Of a stretch of 34,577 nt of DNA, positions 23,601 to 29,930 are shown in pieces; the first letter of the stretch is position 1, and the number at the start of each line of letters is the position of its first letter. The notes under the pieces were generated by a model. That model ran no database searches and had not been told where the DNA came from. It was given only the letters and a program-made list of their open reading frames with translations. The position numbers and the translations under genes are program-made. The DNA is taken from IMG/VR virus record IMGVR_UViG_3300022871_000058, positions 1 to 34,577 of that record, one strand, 5' to 3'. This DNA comes from a virus.

Positions 23601-23996
23601 GATGGTACACCAGCTGCTGATGATATGCCTGGAAAAATAATGCTTTCAACTTCACCAGCAGGAGCAACACTACCAGTAGCTAGGCAAACAATATATCAAG
23701 ATGGAACTATGGAGTTTAATTCTGTTAAAGATAAAACATTTTCGGTAAGTATTGCCGATGATGGTACTATTGTTTTACCTACAGCCGTGTTTGGAATGTT
23801 AGAAGTATTTACAGATGCAGAGTATATGCACGTTTATATAACGGTAGATGGAACAGTAACAAGCGTTTACGCATCTACCAATACAGCTACAACCGATAGT
23901 GATACTAATTTATGTGTATACGATGGCGGAACAGGAGCAGTAATTAAGAACAGATTAGGTGCTACAAAAACAATTAAATATAGGTTCTTATATTAG
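20613..23996 (+). CDS. Long tail fibre (1127 residues) with internal duplication
   Basis: The start is ATG 20613 behind AGGTGATTAAA (an upstream GTG is part of the SD). It is the largest gene. Residues 1-130 are a fibre stalk; about 205-345 contain a jelly-roll domain (FATSTDWTEAGDFTIASGYAEY). Residues about 395-580 and 721-910 are a duplicated unit. Between them lies a classic fibre motif (GDVVISGDLTVNGTTTTIDTTT, then GGGITLKGATDKTIIWDNTNDNW). The C-terminus is a strand-rich tip. It should attach the virion to its host. Confidence 0.85.
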   Translation: MGNVKTNLWPPFKRSGTKITQRTAGDVFELTGSTDDGSTDFILGKDKNGVETFSIDTNGAAVFTSISGATSIFTDTIFLADGTAASPSMAWTNFPTTGLYNNGGNQIAFAADGQLVAYFTSGDARFKKIVTFNGGIPLYIEGQETDTSDAVIARIGNSTELTTTGSRLLELYNNNVYTDAYLKAYVDYKGGFIGSNFDTRNDDATGSECLNETDFATSTDWTEAGDFTIASGYAEYNWTTGADSTITQATGDLAIALKASKWYVFEYDITYTNSQVNNIKATLPASVSTEVKTLTVNTIGTGRKVYFKTLHIPGDFVIKVEDLGVTVDAVFRMDNVSVKEALGGDMNAANVIVRDELNAVTITDGSLIISDGKIVSSTTVSDGEKAVEFAITSNGLGADEIAYGDYKTIITDASDDASSLIFGDYYNLDKTAGGSAFNVGVVFTGDDWDQCVTSLNQQLTISSITTVSGNGDDIKMETADADTSGSGGNFYISLGDAATSGTGGSLYIKPGTGISLGDGNIVACWDTTGSSAIGNLFVGTNTPGDSRFISSASTNDGTTYAGLFQDSDFANVVTINSNGDVVISGDLTVNGTTTTIDTTTLLVEDKNIEIGVVGTPSDTTADGGGITLKGATDKTIIWDNTNDNWTSNQHWNLETGLDYKINNVSVLNATTLGSSVVNSSLTSVGTLGSLAVTNGITAKNLTLTSTLTSEDYLLSNTGTSSGLGADEMAYINKYKIVTAAGDDDSSMMFGSYYELDQTAGGSAVNVGIVFTGDTWDNSIVALDQDLNIATVTMSSGNANAIVLEAADADDTGNGGNVNIKLGAADTQGDGGNLYIETNAGAGTGVSSSVISNWNLGDSAAYGSFYIGKNGGDGTSRLFVAGTTNDGTTDIINLMDSDYSSVHTVDTNGRGYFASQVKIGGDSTFGNELFHIASETDADMILEHVKDDGNPLFIFDRAKGDLTTKAIVGDGTIIGSVVAHGYDGVAYRDAANIRFEVDGTPAADDMPGKIMLSTSPAGATLPVARQTIYQDGTMEFNSVKDKTFSVSIADDGTIVLPTAVFGMLEVFTDAEYMHVYITVDGTVTSVYASTNTATTDSDTNLCVYDGGTGAVIKNRLGATKTIKYRFLY
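21797..23345 (+). repeat. Duplicated ~185-residue unit inside the fibre gene
   Basis: The unit starting LGADEIAYGDYK (from about 21797) and the unit starting LGADEMAYINKYK (from about 22775) share DDxSSxxFGxYYxLDxTAGGSA, NVGxVFTGDxWD, ETADAD/EAADAD and STNDGTT/TTNDGTT in the same order. Start-to-start distance is about 978 bp. The copies have diverged considerably at DNA level, so the duplication is not recent. Confidence 0.75.
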
Positions 23997-24004
23997 GTGA
24001 TTAA

Positions 24005-24154
24005 ATGGGACAAAAATATGGTAATAATAATATAAAAGTTTCAGAAGATGGTTCTGCTAATGATTATATAACTATTGATGGTTGGCACGATGCTGGTGTA
24101 GACAAAAATATAGTAAACGGATACGAAACATTTGTATCAGTAGAGAAAATATAA
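24005..24154 (+). CDS. 49-residue small protein after the fibre gene
   Basis: ATG 24005 follows AGGTGATTAA that overlaps the fibre stop. The 49-residue product (starting MGQKYGNNNIKVSEDGSAND) is polar and acidic with a WHDAG segment and no membrane helix. The strong SD and tight spacing make it credible. It could be a fibre chaperone or cap in view of position, but nothing specific is recognised. Confidence 0.6.
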   Translation: MGQKYGNNNIKVSEDGSANDYITIDGWHDAGVDKNIVNGYETFVSVEKI

Positions 24155-24168
24155 TAGTAGGGATTAAT

Positions 24169-24468
24169 ATGGATATGGAGAAGTTTGTAATGACACAATT
24201 TGATAAAGTAGACAAAAAACTAGATACAGTAGTGAAAGGTATAAACGATCTAAAAACAGAAGTGCGAGTAACAAACCAAAAAAATTGTGATGATCACGAA
24301 GTTTTTAATGGAAGAATAGAAAAAGTAGAAACTAAAATTAAGATCCCAATTACTTCTAATACCTTCATTTCAAGTTTGTTAGGGCAAACACCCGTACATA
24401 AATTAATTAATATAGTATTCATGTTAGTTGTTATTGTAGGTGTATTTTTAGGAATAAAATTTATATAG
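24169..24468 (+). CDS. Coiled-coil protein with C-terminal membrane anchor, XhlA-like layout
   Basis: The start is ATG 24169 behind TAGGGATTAAT; a longer upstream frame overlaps the previous gene and is rejected. It has 99 residues. Residues 1-60 are a coiled coil (FDKVDKKLDTVVKGINDLKTEV) and 78-97 a single hydrophobic helix (IVFMLVVIVGVFLGIKFI). This arrangement is like XhlA-type lysis accessory proteins. With the next gene it may form the egress cassette. Archaeal virus lysis is poorly known, so a tail or membrane role is also possible. Confidence 0.65.
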   Translation: MDMEKFVMTQFDKVDKKLDTVVKGINDLKTEVRVTNQKNCDDHEVFNGRIEKVETKIKIPITSNTFISSLLGQTPVHKLINIVFMLVVIVGVFLGIKFI

Positions 24469-24477
24469 GTGATTTAA

Positions 24478-24705
24478 ATGGTAGTAAAGAAATTTGATAA
24501 TAGTATAACTATTAAAAAAGTAGGTAAAGCCATGGCTGCATTATTAGTTGGTGGATTGGCTAGTTACGGATTTAATTTAGATTCACAAATCGCTATGTCT
24601 GCAAGTGTATTAATTTTGTTAATAGCTGACAATGTACTTAAACATAAATATAAATTTGATTTAATTGAATATATAAAAAAATTAGTTTCCAGAATAAATT
24701 TGTAG
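24478..24705 (+). CDS. Small two-helix membrane protein, holin candidate
   Basis: It encodes 75 residues behind AGGTGATTTAA. Two hydrophobic stretches (about 18-35, AMAALLVGGLASYGF; 39-55, IAMSASVLILLIADNVL) are followed by a basic tail (KHKYKF, KKLVSRINL). Size, topology and position at the end of the late operon match holins. It ends inside a terminator hairpin. The holin call is inference; membrane nature is visible. Confidence 0.65.
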   Translation: MVVKKFDNSITIKKVGKAMAALLVGGLASYGFNLDSQIAMSASVLILLIADNVLKHKYKFDLIEYIKKLVSRINL

Positions 24706-24731
24706 GTATTTTTTTACCTATACTTTTTTTT
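24703..24731. terminator. Hairpin-plus-T terminator between convergent operons
   Basis: TAGGTA (24703-24708) and TACCTA (24715-24720) form a 6-bp stem around a T6 loop, followed by a T run from about 24724. The stem begins with the stop codon of the holin candidate. It separates the rightward late operon from the leftward genes. Confidence 0.75.
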
Positions 24732-24732
24732 A

Positions 24733-24924
24733 TTATGGAGATTTATATTGTGACTGGTTAAAACTAGTAAACCAATTTGGTTCTTTGACACGCCATCTAT
24801 AAGTAAAAGCATATTCTATTGTATTTTTATCTATTACTCTGCCTATATCATAGGCCACTAACAGACAACGTTCGAAATTGTCTGCTTGTAACTTTAATGA
24901 TTCACGAGTTTCGTTAGGGAACAT
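24733..24924 (-). CDS. Small unknown protein, last gene of leftward operon
   Basis: It encodes 63 residues with an AAGGAG Shine-Dalgarno before the ATG. It is mixed-charge with several aromatic residues (YAFTYRWRVKEPNWF), no membrane helix and a single cysteine. It follows the zinc protein gene in the same direction and ends close to the bidirectional terminator. Function unknown. Confidence 0.6.
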   Translation of the reverse strand: MFPNETRESLKLQADNFERCLLVAYDIGRVIDKNTIEYAFTYRWRVKEPNWFTSFNQSQYKSP

Positions 24925-24929
24925 AATAT

Positions 24930-25151
24930 TTACTCCTTTAGTTTTTTACCACATCTAGGGCAAAAATCTATATTACTTGTTATAGATTTTTTATTTCCAT
25001 TTTTATCTTCATATAGTATTGTATAAAATACAATGTCTTCTGTGACATTAGATCGTATTATTTCTATAGATTCATTCCAACCTTCTTTAGCATCTCGTTT
25101 ATTTATTTGTTTAATCCTGTCACATTCGTGTATTTCATAATCTTCACTCAT
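24930..25151 (-). CDS. Small protein with C-terminal CPRC motif
   Basis: It encodes 73 residues. The C-terminus reads FCPRCGKKLKE, a zinc-ribbon half-site common at the ends of small phage proteins; a lone Cys at residue 10 might complete a partial site. The middle part is strand-rich (IVFYTILYEDKNGNKK). It starts 2 bp after the chaperonin stop and is probably translated on the same mRNA. Function unknown. Confidence 0.65.
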   Translation of the reverse strand: MSEDYEIHECDRIKQINKRDAKEGWNESIEIIRSNVTEDIVFYTILYEDKNGNKKSITSNIDFCPRCGKKLKE

Positions 25152-25153
25152 AT

Positions 25154-26662
25154 TTACGCATCCATTCTTCCCAATAGTATATTATTTATCCTTAAAATAG
25201 ATTTTGTTACTTCCATCGCACTATTTAAAGCTTGTACTTTAATTAATAATGGTTCTATTACTTCTGACATATCAGCCGCTGTTCCGTTCATTACATCTAT
25301 GCCTACATTTGTGTTGTTCTTATTCTGTGATCTTGCCTTTAAGAATGTTTCAAACTGATTAGATCCTGAACTTGTAGCTAATGACATTGGTATAATCTCA
25401 ATAGCTTCAGCTAATTTCTGTATTATTAATTGTTCAATACCCTCAAATTTTAATGCGTAATCTCTTAGTTTATTAGCTACTGCTAACTCACAAGATCCTG
25501 CACCAGTTAGTATTAAATTACTCTTCTTAATTGAATCTACAACTTTAATAGCGTCCTCTATGCTTCGTTCCATTTCTTCTATGAAACTATTATTAGTACC
25601 TCTAATAATTATTGTTCGTGCTTTAGTGTTTTTATTAGTTATTTTAGCGTATTCTTCACCGTATTTATTGACAACTTTAAAACTACCTACACCTAATTGA
25701 AAAGGGTTTAAATCTTTAATACTATTAACCACACTAGCACCAGTAATTTTAGATATATGTTCTAAGTCTTCCATCTTAACTCTCTTAATACATGATATTC
25801 TTTCTTTTGTTAAGTAGTCTTTAACAATATCAGACACCATTCCGTTACATAACACAACGTCAGCACCTATTTTTTTAATACTAGATACTATTTCCCTTGA
25901 CAATAATTCTTCTTGATCCATATAAGTTGATAATTGGCTAGGGTCTGACATATTTATATCAGGAACTTTAACTACTAACTCTCTATTAATTAATAAAAAG
26001 TGCGCTACTGGTTTATCTTTTGACATATCTTTATGTATTAATTCCTTATCAATAACAAATCCTTTTACAGTTTCAATTTCATTAGCGCTTGATCCTTTAA
26101 TAGTACAAGTAAATGTGGTATCCTTGCTATCAATATTTCTAAGTGCTGCTGCTACATCCTTAAATAATTTAGGTTTACCTGCAATCTTACCTGTTAATGT
26201 AGTCTTAACTATATTCTCTATATCTTCATCCTTAACTTTACGAGATAATTCTTTATAATATTTAATTGCTTCATCAATACCGATCTCGTAAGTATCAATA
26301 ATCTTCTGTGGGTGTTGGTTATATGGTGACTTTCTCAATTCTCCAGCTTTCTTTAGTAAAGCACCTGTCAATACTATTGAACTGGTAGTCCCGTCTCCTA
26401 CTTCTTCATCCTGTGTTCTAGCAATATCAACTAACATCCTAGAAATAGGATTATCAATATTAAGTTTTTGAATTATAGTAGCACCGTCATTAGTTATTGT
26501 TGATTTATCTGAACCTTGGAATAAAATTAGTTTGTCCATACCTTTTGGACCTAGTGTTGTTGCTAACTCATCAGCTGTAGCTTCTACAACCATTGAATTT
26601 TGTGTTAAAGCATCAATACCACGAGCTTGTGAATTGATTGGTTTTGCATTATTTTCTGTCAT
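25154..26662 (-). CDS. Viral group II chaperonin (thermosome subunit)
   Basis: An ATP-driven folding chamber subunit of 502 residues. Equatorial motifs are present: TTLGPKGMDKL (35-45), TNDGATI (57-63), VGDGTT (88-93), catalytic D370 in ERSIEDAI, GAGSCELAVANKL (387-399) and ILRINN (489-494, where cellular proteins have ILRIDD). The apical domain (190-330) retains the helical protrusion region that acts as a built-in lid. It is slightly shorter than cellular subunits and lacks the Gly-rich C-tail. It has its own TATA box and AAGGGGTG. Probably folds virion proteins or replaces host subunits. Confidence 0.93.
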   Translation of the reverse strand: MTENNAKPINSQARGIDALTQNSMVVEATADELATTLGPKGMDKLILFQGSDKSTITNDGATIIQKLNIDNPISRMLVDIARTQDEEVGDGTTSSIVLTGALLKKAGELRKSPYNQHPQKIIDTYEIGIDEAIKYYKELSRKVKDEDIENIVKTTLTGKIAGKPKLFKDVAAALRNIDSKDTTFTCTIKGSSANEIETVKGFVIDKELIHKDMSKDKPVAHFLLINRELVVKVPDINMSDPSQLSTYMDQEELLSREIVSSIKKIGADVVLCNGMVSDIVKDYLTKERISCIKRVKMEDLEHISKITGASVVNSIKDLNPFQLGVGSFKVVNKYGEEYAKITNKNTKARTIIIRGTNNSFIEEMERSIEDAIKVVDSIKKSNLILTGAGSCELAVANKLRDYALKFEGIEQLIIQKLAEAIEIIPMSLATSSGSNQFETFLKARSQNKNNTNVGIDVMNGTAADMSEVIEPLLIKVQALNSAMEVTKSILRINNILLGRMDA

Positions 26663-26690
26663 ATATACACCCCTTACCTACATACCAAAA

Positions 26691-26702
26691 CATTTATATA
26701 CG
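26691..26702 (-). promoter_or_regulatory. TATA box of the chaperonin gene
   Basis: Read on the minus strand, CGTATATAAATG lies about 30-40 bp before the chaperonin ATG, placing the transcript start next to the AAGGGGTG Shine-Dalgarno. The chaperonin can thus be expressed separately from the upstream operon. Confidence 0.6.
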
Positions 26703-26736
26703 TCTTGGATATAATAGGTAAAAGTAATATATATAC

Positions 26737-26940
26737 TTATCGTTTAATTCCTAGATACTTTTTGATTTTTGTAGAGAAATTATCTTTACATAATTTTAGC
26801 TTTGTATTTTCTTTATAAAGCTCACCATATTTTTTATGTAAATCTTGATATTCTTGTAAATTTACTAATTTTACATATGTTGATCCTATATCTATTTCTC
26901 TATTAAGATATTTTGTATCTATTCTATAAAACTTAAGCAT
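26737..26940 (-). CDS. Small coiled-coil protein, unknown
   Basis: It encodes 67 residues. Residues 28-60 (LQEYQDLHKKYGELYKENTKLKL) are heptad-like. The C-terminus is basic. Its ATG follows the preceding gene's TGA by 1 bp, with AAGGAATGAT as Shine-Dalgarno. It is followed by the chaperonin promoter. Function unknown. Confidence 0.6.
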   Translation of the reverse strand: MLKFYRIDTKYLNREIDIGSTYVKLVNLQEYQDLHKKYGELYKENTKLKLCKDNFSTKIKKYLGIKR

Positions 26941-26941
26941 A

Positions 26942-27241
26942 TCATTCCTTCTTTTTTTTAGGTGTTACTGATTTACTTAATAATTTTTTTGGTACTTGTT
27001 TAGGCACTTCCACTAATTCAAATGTTTTCAAGTCTTTACTAAAACTTATATTATATTTTTCAGTGTCAATATCATTCTCACCACATAGTTTAGCAAATAA
27101 CTCCTGTCTAATGTGATTTAAACCTTTTATAACAAATTGTGACTTAGCTATAATTGAGTTGTGCTCATTAAATAATTGAAATAAATTATTTAATTCAACT
27201 TGTTCTGATTGTTTTAATGCGTATATTTTGTTTTCTACCAT
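26942..27241 (-). CDS. Small helical protein with lysine-rich end, unknown
   Basis: It encodes 99 residues behind GGTGATATA. It is helical (LKQSEQVELNNLFQLFNEHNSIIAK in part), then has a short strand-rich part and ends in KSVTPKKKKE, suggesting nucleic-acid or acidic-partner contact. It is coupled to the next gene. No family recognised. A 73-bp spacer with a hairpin lies upstream. Confidence 0.6.
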   Translation of the reverse strand: MVENKIYALKQSEQVELNNLFQLFNEHNSIIAKSQFVIKGLNHIRQELFAKLCGENDIDTEKYNISFSKDLKTFELVEVPKQVPKKLLSKSVTPKKKKE

Positions 27242-27281
27242 TATATCACCATTTTTATTTTAAAAATGCGATAGGGTATAT

Positions 27282-27301
27282 TAGTTTTTTGAATAAAACT
27301 A
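27282..27301 (-). terminator. 7-bp hairpin between leftward genes
   Basis: TAGTTTT (27282-27288) and AAAACTA (27295-27301) form a stem with a 6-nt loop in the 73-bp gap. It could be a terminator, a processing site or a translational element. On the minus strand a run of T is not prominent behind it, so termination is uncertain. Confidence 0.4.
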
Positions 27302-27314
27302 GCTCCTACCACAA

Positions 27315-27515
27315 TCACTTCCTATTTTTAACCTTAACAACTTTTGGTGTTTTTGCTGCATAATATATTAAGTAAAATAATGCTCCGATACCTGTAAGAA
27401 ATAACCATGCTAAAAATGCAAACCAGTTAAATTTCTTTTTAGACATGAACGTGTATATATTAGTTTCTTTTACTATACTATAACCGTCCATAATATATTC
27501 GTCTACTTCACTCAT
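27315..27515 (-). CDS. Small membrane protein
   Basis: It encodes 66 residues. After a polar N-terminus, residues 30-56 (WFAFLAWLFLTGIGALFYLIYYAAK) form one long or two short membrane helices, with a basic tail. The GIGALFYLIYY pattern is common in small membrane proteins of archaea and bacteria. Start overlaps the nuclease stop. May change the host envelope early in infection; that is inference. Confidence 0.65.
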   Translation of the reverse strand: MSEVDEYIMDGYSIVKETNIYTFMSKKKFNWFAFLAWLFLTGIGALFYLIYYAAKTPKVVKVKNRK

Positions 27516-28246
27516 TAAATCCTCTCCTCTAACATTTCTTTAACTTCTTTCTCTAAGTAATCACATTCAATAACCCTAGAACCTGTCTTGCTTAGGTGTA
27601 CTAAAAATAAATCTCTTACCTTAATACCCCATTGTTCTAATAAATACTTATACATTGATAGTTGTAAACAGTATTTGTTATAACTATTATCTACTAAGTG
27701 TTTAATTGGTCCTTTTAATTTGTTATTATACTTATCATTAGCTACTATATATTCATTTGTTTTCCAGTCGCCCAAAGAAACAGTTCCATCACTATTATAA
27801 ATTATAAAGTCAATCTGTCCAGCAACTTTATAACAATCTGAATATACTATAGGTTCTGTGCATAATAATTCACAACTCTCTAATAGTTTTTCAGTAAACA
27901 TTATTCCATTCATTGCGTGTGGGTACTTTTCTGTTTCATCTCTATTAAGTAACCGACCGTAGTCCATATTTTTTTCTAATAGTTCATGAACTGCAGTGCC
28001 GTAACTACACGCCTTATCACGTTTCTCATTCCATCTGTTTTTCAAAGCGTATTCACTAATATTTTCCTTATAAGCACACGCCTTTAGTATTTTACCATCG
28101 GGGTCAAACTCATTTGCATACTTTGATATAAGTGTTGTAACTGATATAAACTCCTCAGCGGCAAACCTATACACATGATCGTCCTCTGTGAAGTTAATTT
28201 GTTTCTGTTTAAGTTTGATAATATGTTGTATTTCTTTTTTATCCAT
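27515..28246 (-). CDS. PD-(D/E)XK nuclease, RecB/Cas4-like
   Basis: It encodes 243 residues. Motifs in order: GTAVHELLE (83-91, H87), VAGQIDFII (D146), LGDWKTN (D160, K162) and QLSMYKYLL (Q195, Y199), the full set for RecB-family nucleases. The four cysteines of a Cas4 iron-sulfur cluster are not evident, so it is closer to RecB-like exonucleases. Likely digests DNA ends for recombination, replication intermediates or host DNA. It is coupled to the HD hydrolase and membrane genes on either side. Confidence 0.88.
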   Translation of the reverse strand: MDKKEIQHIIKLKQKQINFTEDDHVYRFAAEEFISVTTLISKYANEFDPDGKILKACAYKENISEYALKNRWNEKRDKACSYGTAVHELLEKNMDYGRLLNRDETEKYPHAMNGIMFTEKLLESCELLCTEPIVYSDCYKVAGQIDFIIYNSDGTVSLGDWKTNEYIVANDKYNNKLKGPIKHLVDNSYNKYCLQLSMYKYLLEQWGIKVRDLFLVHLSKTGSRVIECDYLEKEVKEMLEERI

Positions 28247-28704
28247 TATTTATCACTTCCATCTTTCCAAAAGATACTTTTATTTAAATATTGTTGCTGT
28301 CGTTTATCATCCCAGCAATCTATTCTACTTAAATTACTTAATCTATCAGCGAATTTTAATATCATCCCACGCTTTGTTTTAAGTCTAGGGAAATAATATC
28401 CGTACTGATCTTTGCTACCTTCATGTGTTACTTCCATTACTAAATCAGCAACATCCTTATTGAACTCTTTAACAAGCTCCTCATAGGTGGTGTCTGTGTC
28501 TTCTATCGTATCGTGTAAATATCCTGCTGCAATTAAATTATCGTCCCAATCATAAAATAAACTATTTAATGAATTTAATATATTACCAACAATATAACAG
28601 TGTTTATTAAAATAACTATCTTCGTTATCTGGATCACTATCATCAACTTGACCACGATGTTTTTTAATAGCAAATACATATGCTTTATCTACTAATTTAC
28701 TCAT
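28246..28704 (-). CDS. SpoT/MESH1-type HD hydrolase
   Basis: It encodes 152 residues. Metal and catalytic positions typical of RelA/SpoT hydrolase domains are visible: AIKKHRGQ (residues 12-19), H35, HDTIEDTDTTYEEL with H64-D65 and E68-D69, and LKFADRLSNL (D120). Small stand-alone members remove pyrophosphate from (p)ppGpp or related nucleotides such as NADPH. A virus could use it to cancel a host starvation or defence alarm. It overlaps the upstream gene (ATGA) and the downstream nuclease gene. Substrate is inferred. Confidence 0.87.
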   Translation of the reverse strand: MSKLVDKAYVFAIKKHRGQVDDSDPDNEDSYFNKHCYIVGNILNSLNSLFYDWDDNLIAAGYLHDTIEDTDTTYEELVKEFNKDVADLVMEVTHEGSKDQYGYYFPRLKTKRGMILKFADRLSNLSRIDCWDDKRQQQYLNKSIFWKDGSDK

Positions 28705-28910
28705 CTAACCACTCCTATTGTAATTTCTTTCATAGCGAAAAACACCGTTACATCGGCAGGTATTTCTTTTATATCCAATACTACTCCAGCCCAGAAATCT
28801 TTTCCCCACGATGCCTTAAAATAACAGGGAAGGTTATTTTTAACCTGCTTCCAGTTATCTTTGTTTAGCACTATATCTTCTAGTTCTATTCTTCTTGATA
28901 TTTTAATCAT
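28701..28910 (-). CDS. Small protein, unknown
   Basis: It encodes 69 residues from the ATG at 28910, preferred over 28934 because GAAGGTAAAA lies just before it. It is strand-rich with Trp and Val (NWKQVKNNLPCYFKASWG, VFFAMKEITIGVV). Its stop overlaps the HD gene start (ATGA), and its start overlaps the upstream gene. Function unknown. Confidence 0.6.
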   Translation of the reverse strand: MIKISRRIELEDIVLNKDNWKQVKNNLPCYFKASWGKDFWAGVVLDIKEIPADVTVFFAMKEITIGVVR

Positions 28911-29121
28911 TTTTACCTTCTTCCAACCACTCATACCTAACTGGCATTATTAAATTCCATATTTTCCATTGCAAAATTTTAATAATTGTTTTCTTATTAT
29001 AGAATTGCCAAACTATTTTTTCGGCATCACCAAATAATAGTCTACCATTAATTTTAGATTCTGGTAAAAATACATATCCTTTATCTTTTAAAAATAAATC
29101 TTCTTCTTTATATTTAGTCAT
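28903..29121 (-). CDS. Small protein, unknown
   Basis: It encodes 72 residues behind AAAGGTGGTTGA. It is rich in Lys and aromatic residues (IVWQFYNKKTIIKILQWKIW) with an acidic end, and has no cysteine pair. It lies between the ribbon-helix-helix gene and the 69-residue gene and overlaps the latter by 8 bp. Function unknown. Confidence 0.6.
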   Translation of the reverse strand: MTKYKEEDLFLKDKGYVFLPESKINGRLLFGDAEKIVWQFYNKKTIIKILQWKIWNLIMPVRYEWLEEGKND

Positions 29122-29131
29122 TCAACCACCT

Positions 29132-29275
29132 TTAAATCTCTTTTATTATTTGGTTGTTTACCCATTCTGATAATGATATTTGGTTCTTAGCGCAGAACTT
29201 TTGTAGTTTCTTTTTGTTTGCTGATTCTAAACTTACTAATGTCGGTACTCTTTTTATATATCTTCTTACGTTCAT
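29132..29275 (-). CDS. Ribbon-helix-helix-like DNA-binding protein (47 residues)
   Basis: ATG 29275 follows GGGTGAATAA and overlaps the previous stop (ATGA). The 47 residues show the ribbon-helix-helix layout: a basic strand (VRRYIKRVPTLVSL), helix A (ESANKKKLQKFCAKN) and helix B after a turn (SLSEWVNNQIIKEI). CopG/Arc-type proteins of this size are dimeric repressors. It is the only recognised transcription-factor-like protein here and could bind the palindromes at 1279 or 31503. Confidence 0.7.
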   Translation of the reverse strand: MNVRRYIKRVPTLVSLESANKKKLQKFCAKNQISLSEWVNNQIIKEI

Positions 29276-29424
29276 TTATTCACCCACATAGGATATGTTA
29301 ATTTAATAACACCTATAAAAAAAACTATTAAAAACCAAAGACTATAGTTCATTGATAAGTATACCCCTAATATTGTTATTAATACTCCTACTGCTGTATA
29401 AAATAAGTTTTCTTCATTATTCAT
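29272..29424 (-). CDS. 50-residue membrane protein
   Basis: The start at ATG 29424 follows GGAAGGGGATTATTA; longer in-frame extensions overlap the upstream gene and lack such a site. Two hydrophobic helices (FYTAVGVLITILGVYLSM; SLWFLIVFFIGVIKLTY) dominate. It is coupled to genes on both sides. Possible envelope modifier or superinfection factor; unproven. Confidence 0.62.
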   Translation of the reverse strand: MNNEENLFYTAVGVLITILGVYLSMNYSLWFLIVFFIGVIKLTYPMWVNK

Positions 29425-29930
29425 TAATAATCCCCTTCCTTTACGAACTTGAATAAGTCCACTGCTAACTTTTTTGTTCTTGGTAGTACAAAATTTGTGT
29501 CGTACTCTGGTGTGCATTTTATCTCGTTTGCAATTATGTGCGGTACAACCTTAAGTATAGCTAACATTTTTATTTGATCTTCTTTACTGTGTTCTATTAC
29601 AGGGCCTTCTGTTGTTTTTGGTAAAGTATCTAAATCTTTCATTGAATTATTTGCAGAAGCTTCATATTGCATTTTAGATACTTTCATTGTTTCTGTTTCC
29701 TTTATTTCTTCGTGTGCTGTTACTGATTTCTTTGGCACTGCTGTTACTTCTATGTATGTTAGTATGTCGTTCTTTGATGATTCGCTTTTGATACTGGTAA
29801 AGTCCACACGTGTGCCCTTGTCCATTTTCTTAACTCTTTCTTCAAACAAATCGTCGCCAACGTTAAGCCACGCGTCGTCAATTAATACTGATTTGTTTTT
29901 TATACTTACTGCCCTTAATGTTCCTAACAT
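29424..29930 (-). CDS. Possible OB-fold single-strand DNA-binding-like protein
   Basis: It encodes 168 residues. Residues 1-65 are strand-rich with LRAVSIKNKSVLIDDAWLNV and DKGTRVDFTSIK...TYIEVTAV, an OB-like order of five strands. A polar linker (70-110) follows, then a helical C-terminal module (IKMLAILKVVPHIIANEI, KLAVDLFKFV). SSB-type proteins have an OB fold with flexible tail, but the helical end is unusual. Replication context (nuclease, MCM) fits. Assignment is tentative. Confidence 0.6.
   Translation of the reverse strand: MLGTLRAVSIKNKSVLIDDAWLNVGDDLFEERVKKMDKGTRVDFTSIKSESSKNDILTYIEVTAVPKKSVTAHEEIKETETMKVSKMQYEASANNSMKDLDTLPKTTEGPVIEHSKEDQIKMLAILKVVPHIIANEIKCTPEYDTNFVLPRTKKLAVDLFKFVKEGDY

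Noticed and set aside
24082-24168. N-terminal extension of the coiled-coil membrane protein with several Cys
   Set aside because: It overlaps a small gene with a proper Shine-Dalgarno, while ATG 24169 has its own ribosome site; the extension looks non-native.
27515-28246. Cas4 of a CRISPR system
   Set aside because: No four-cysteine cluster pattern, no cas1/cas2 and no CRISPR array or regular spaced repeats anywhere in the window; a generic RecB-like nuclease is preferred.
28175-28396. Hydrophobic plus-strand frames opposite the nuclease and HD genes
   Set aside because: Antisense shadows of lysine-rich coding sequence, no start signals.
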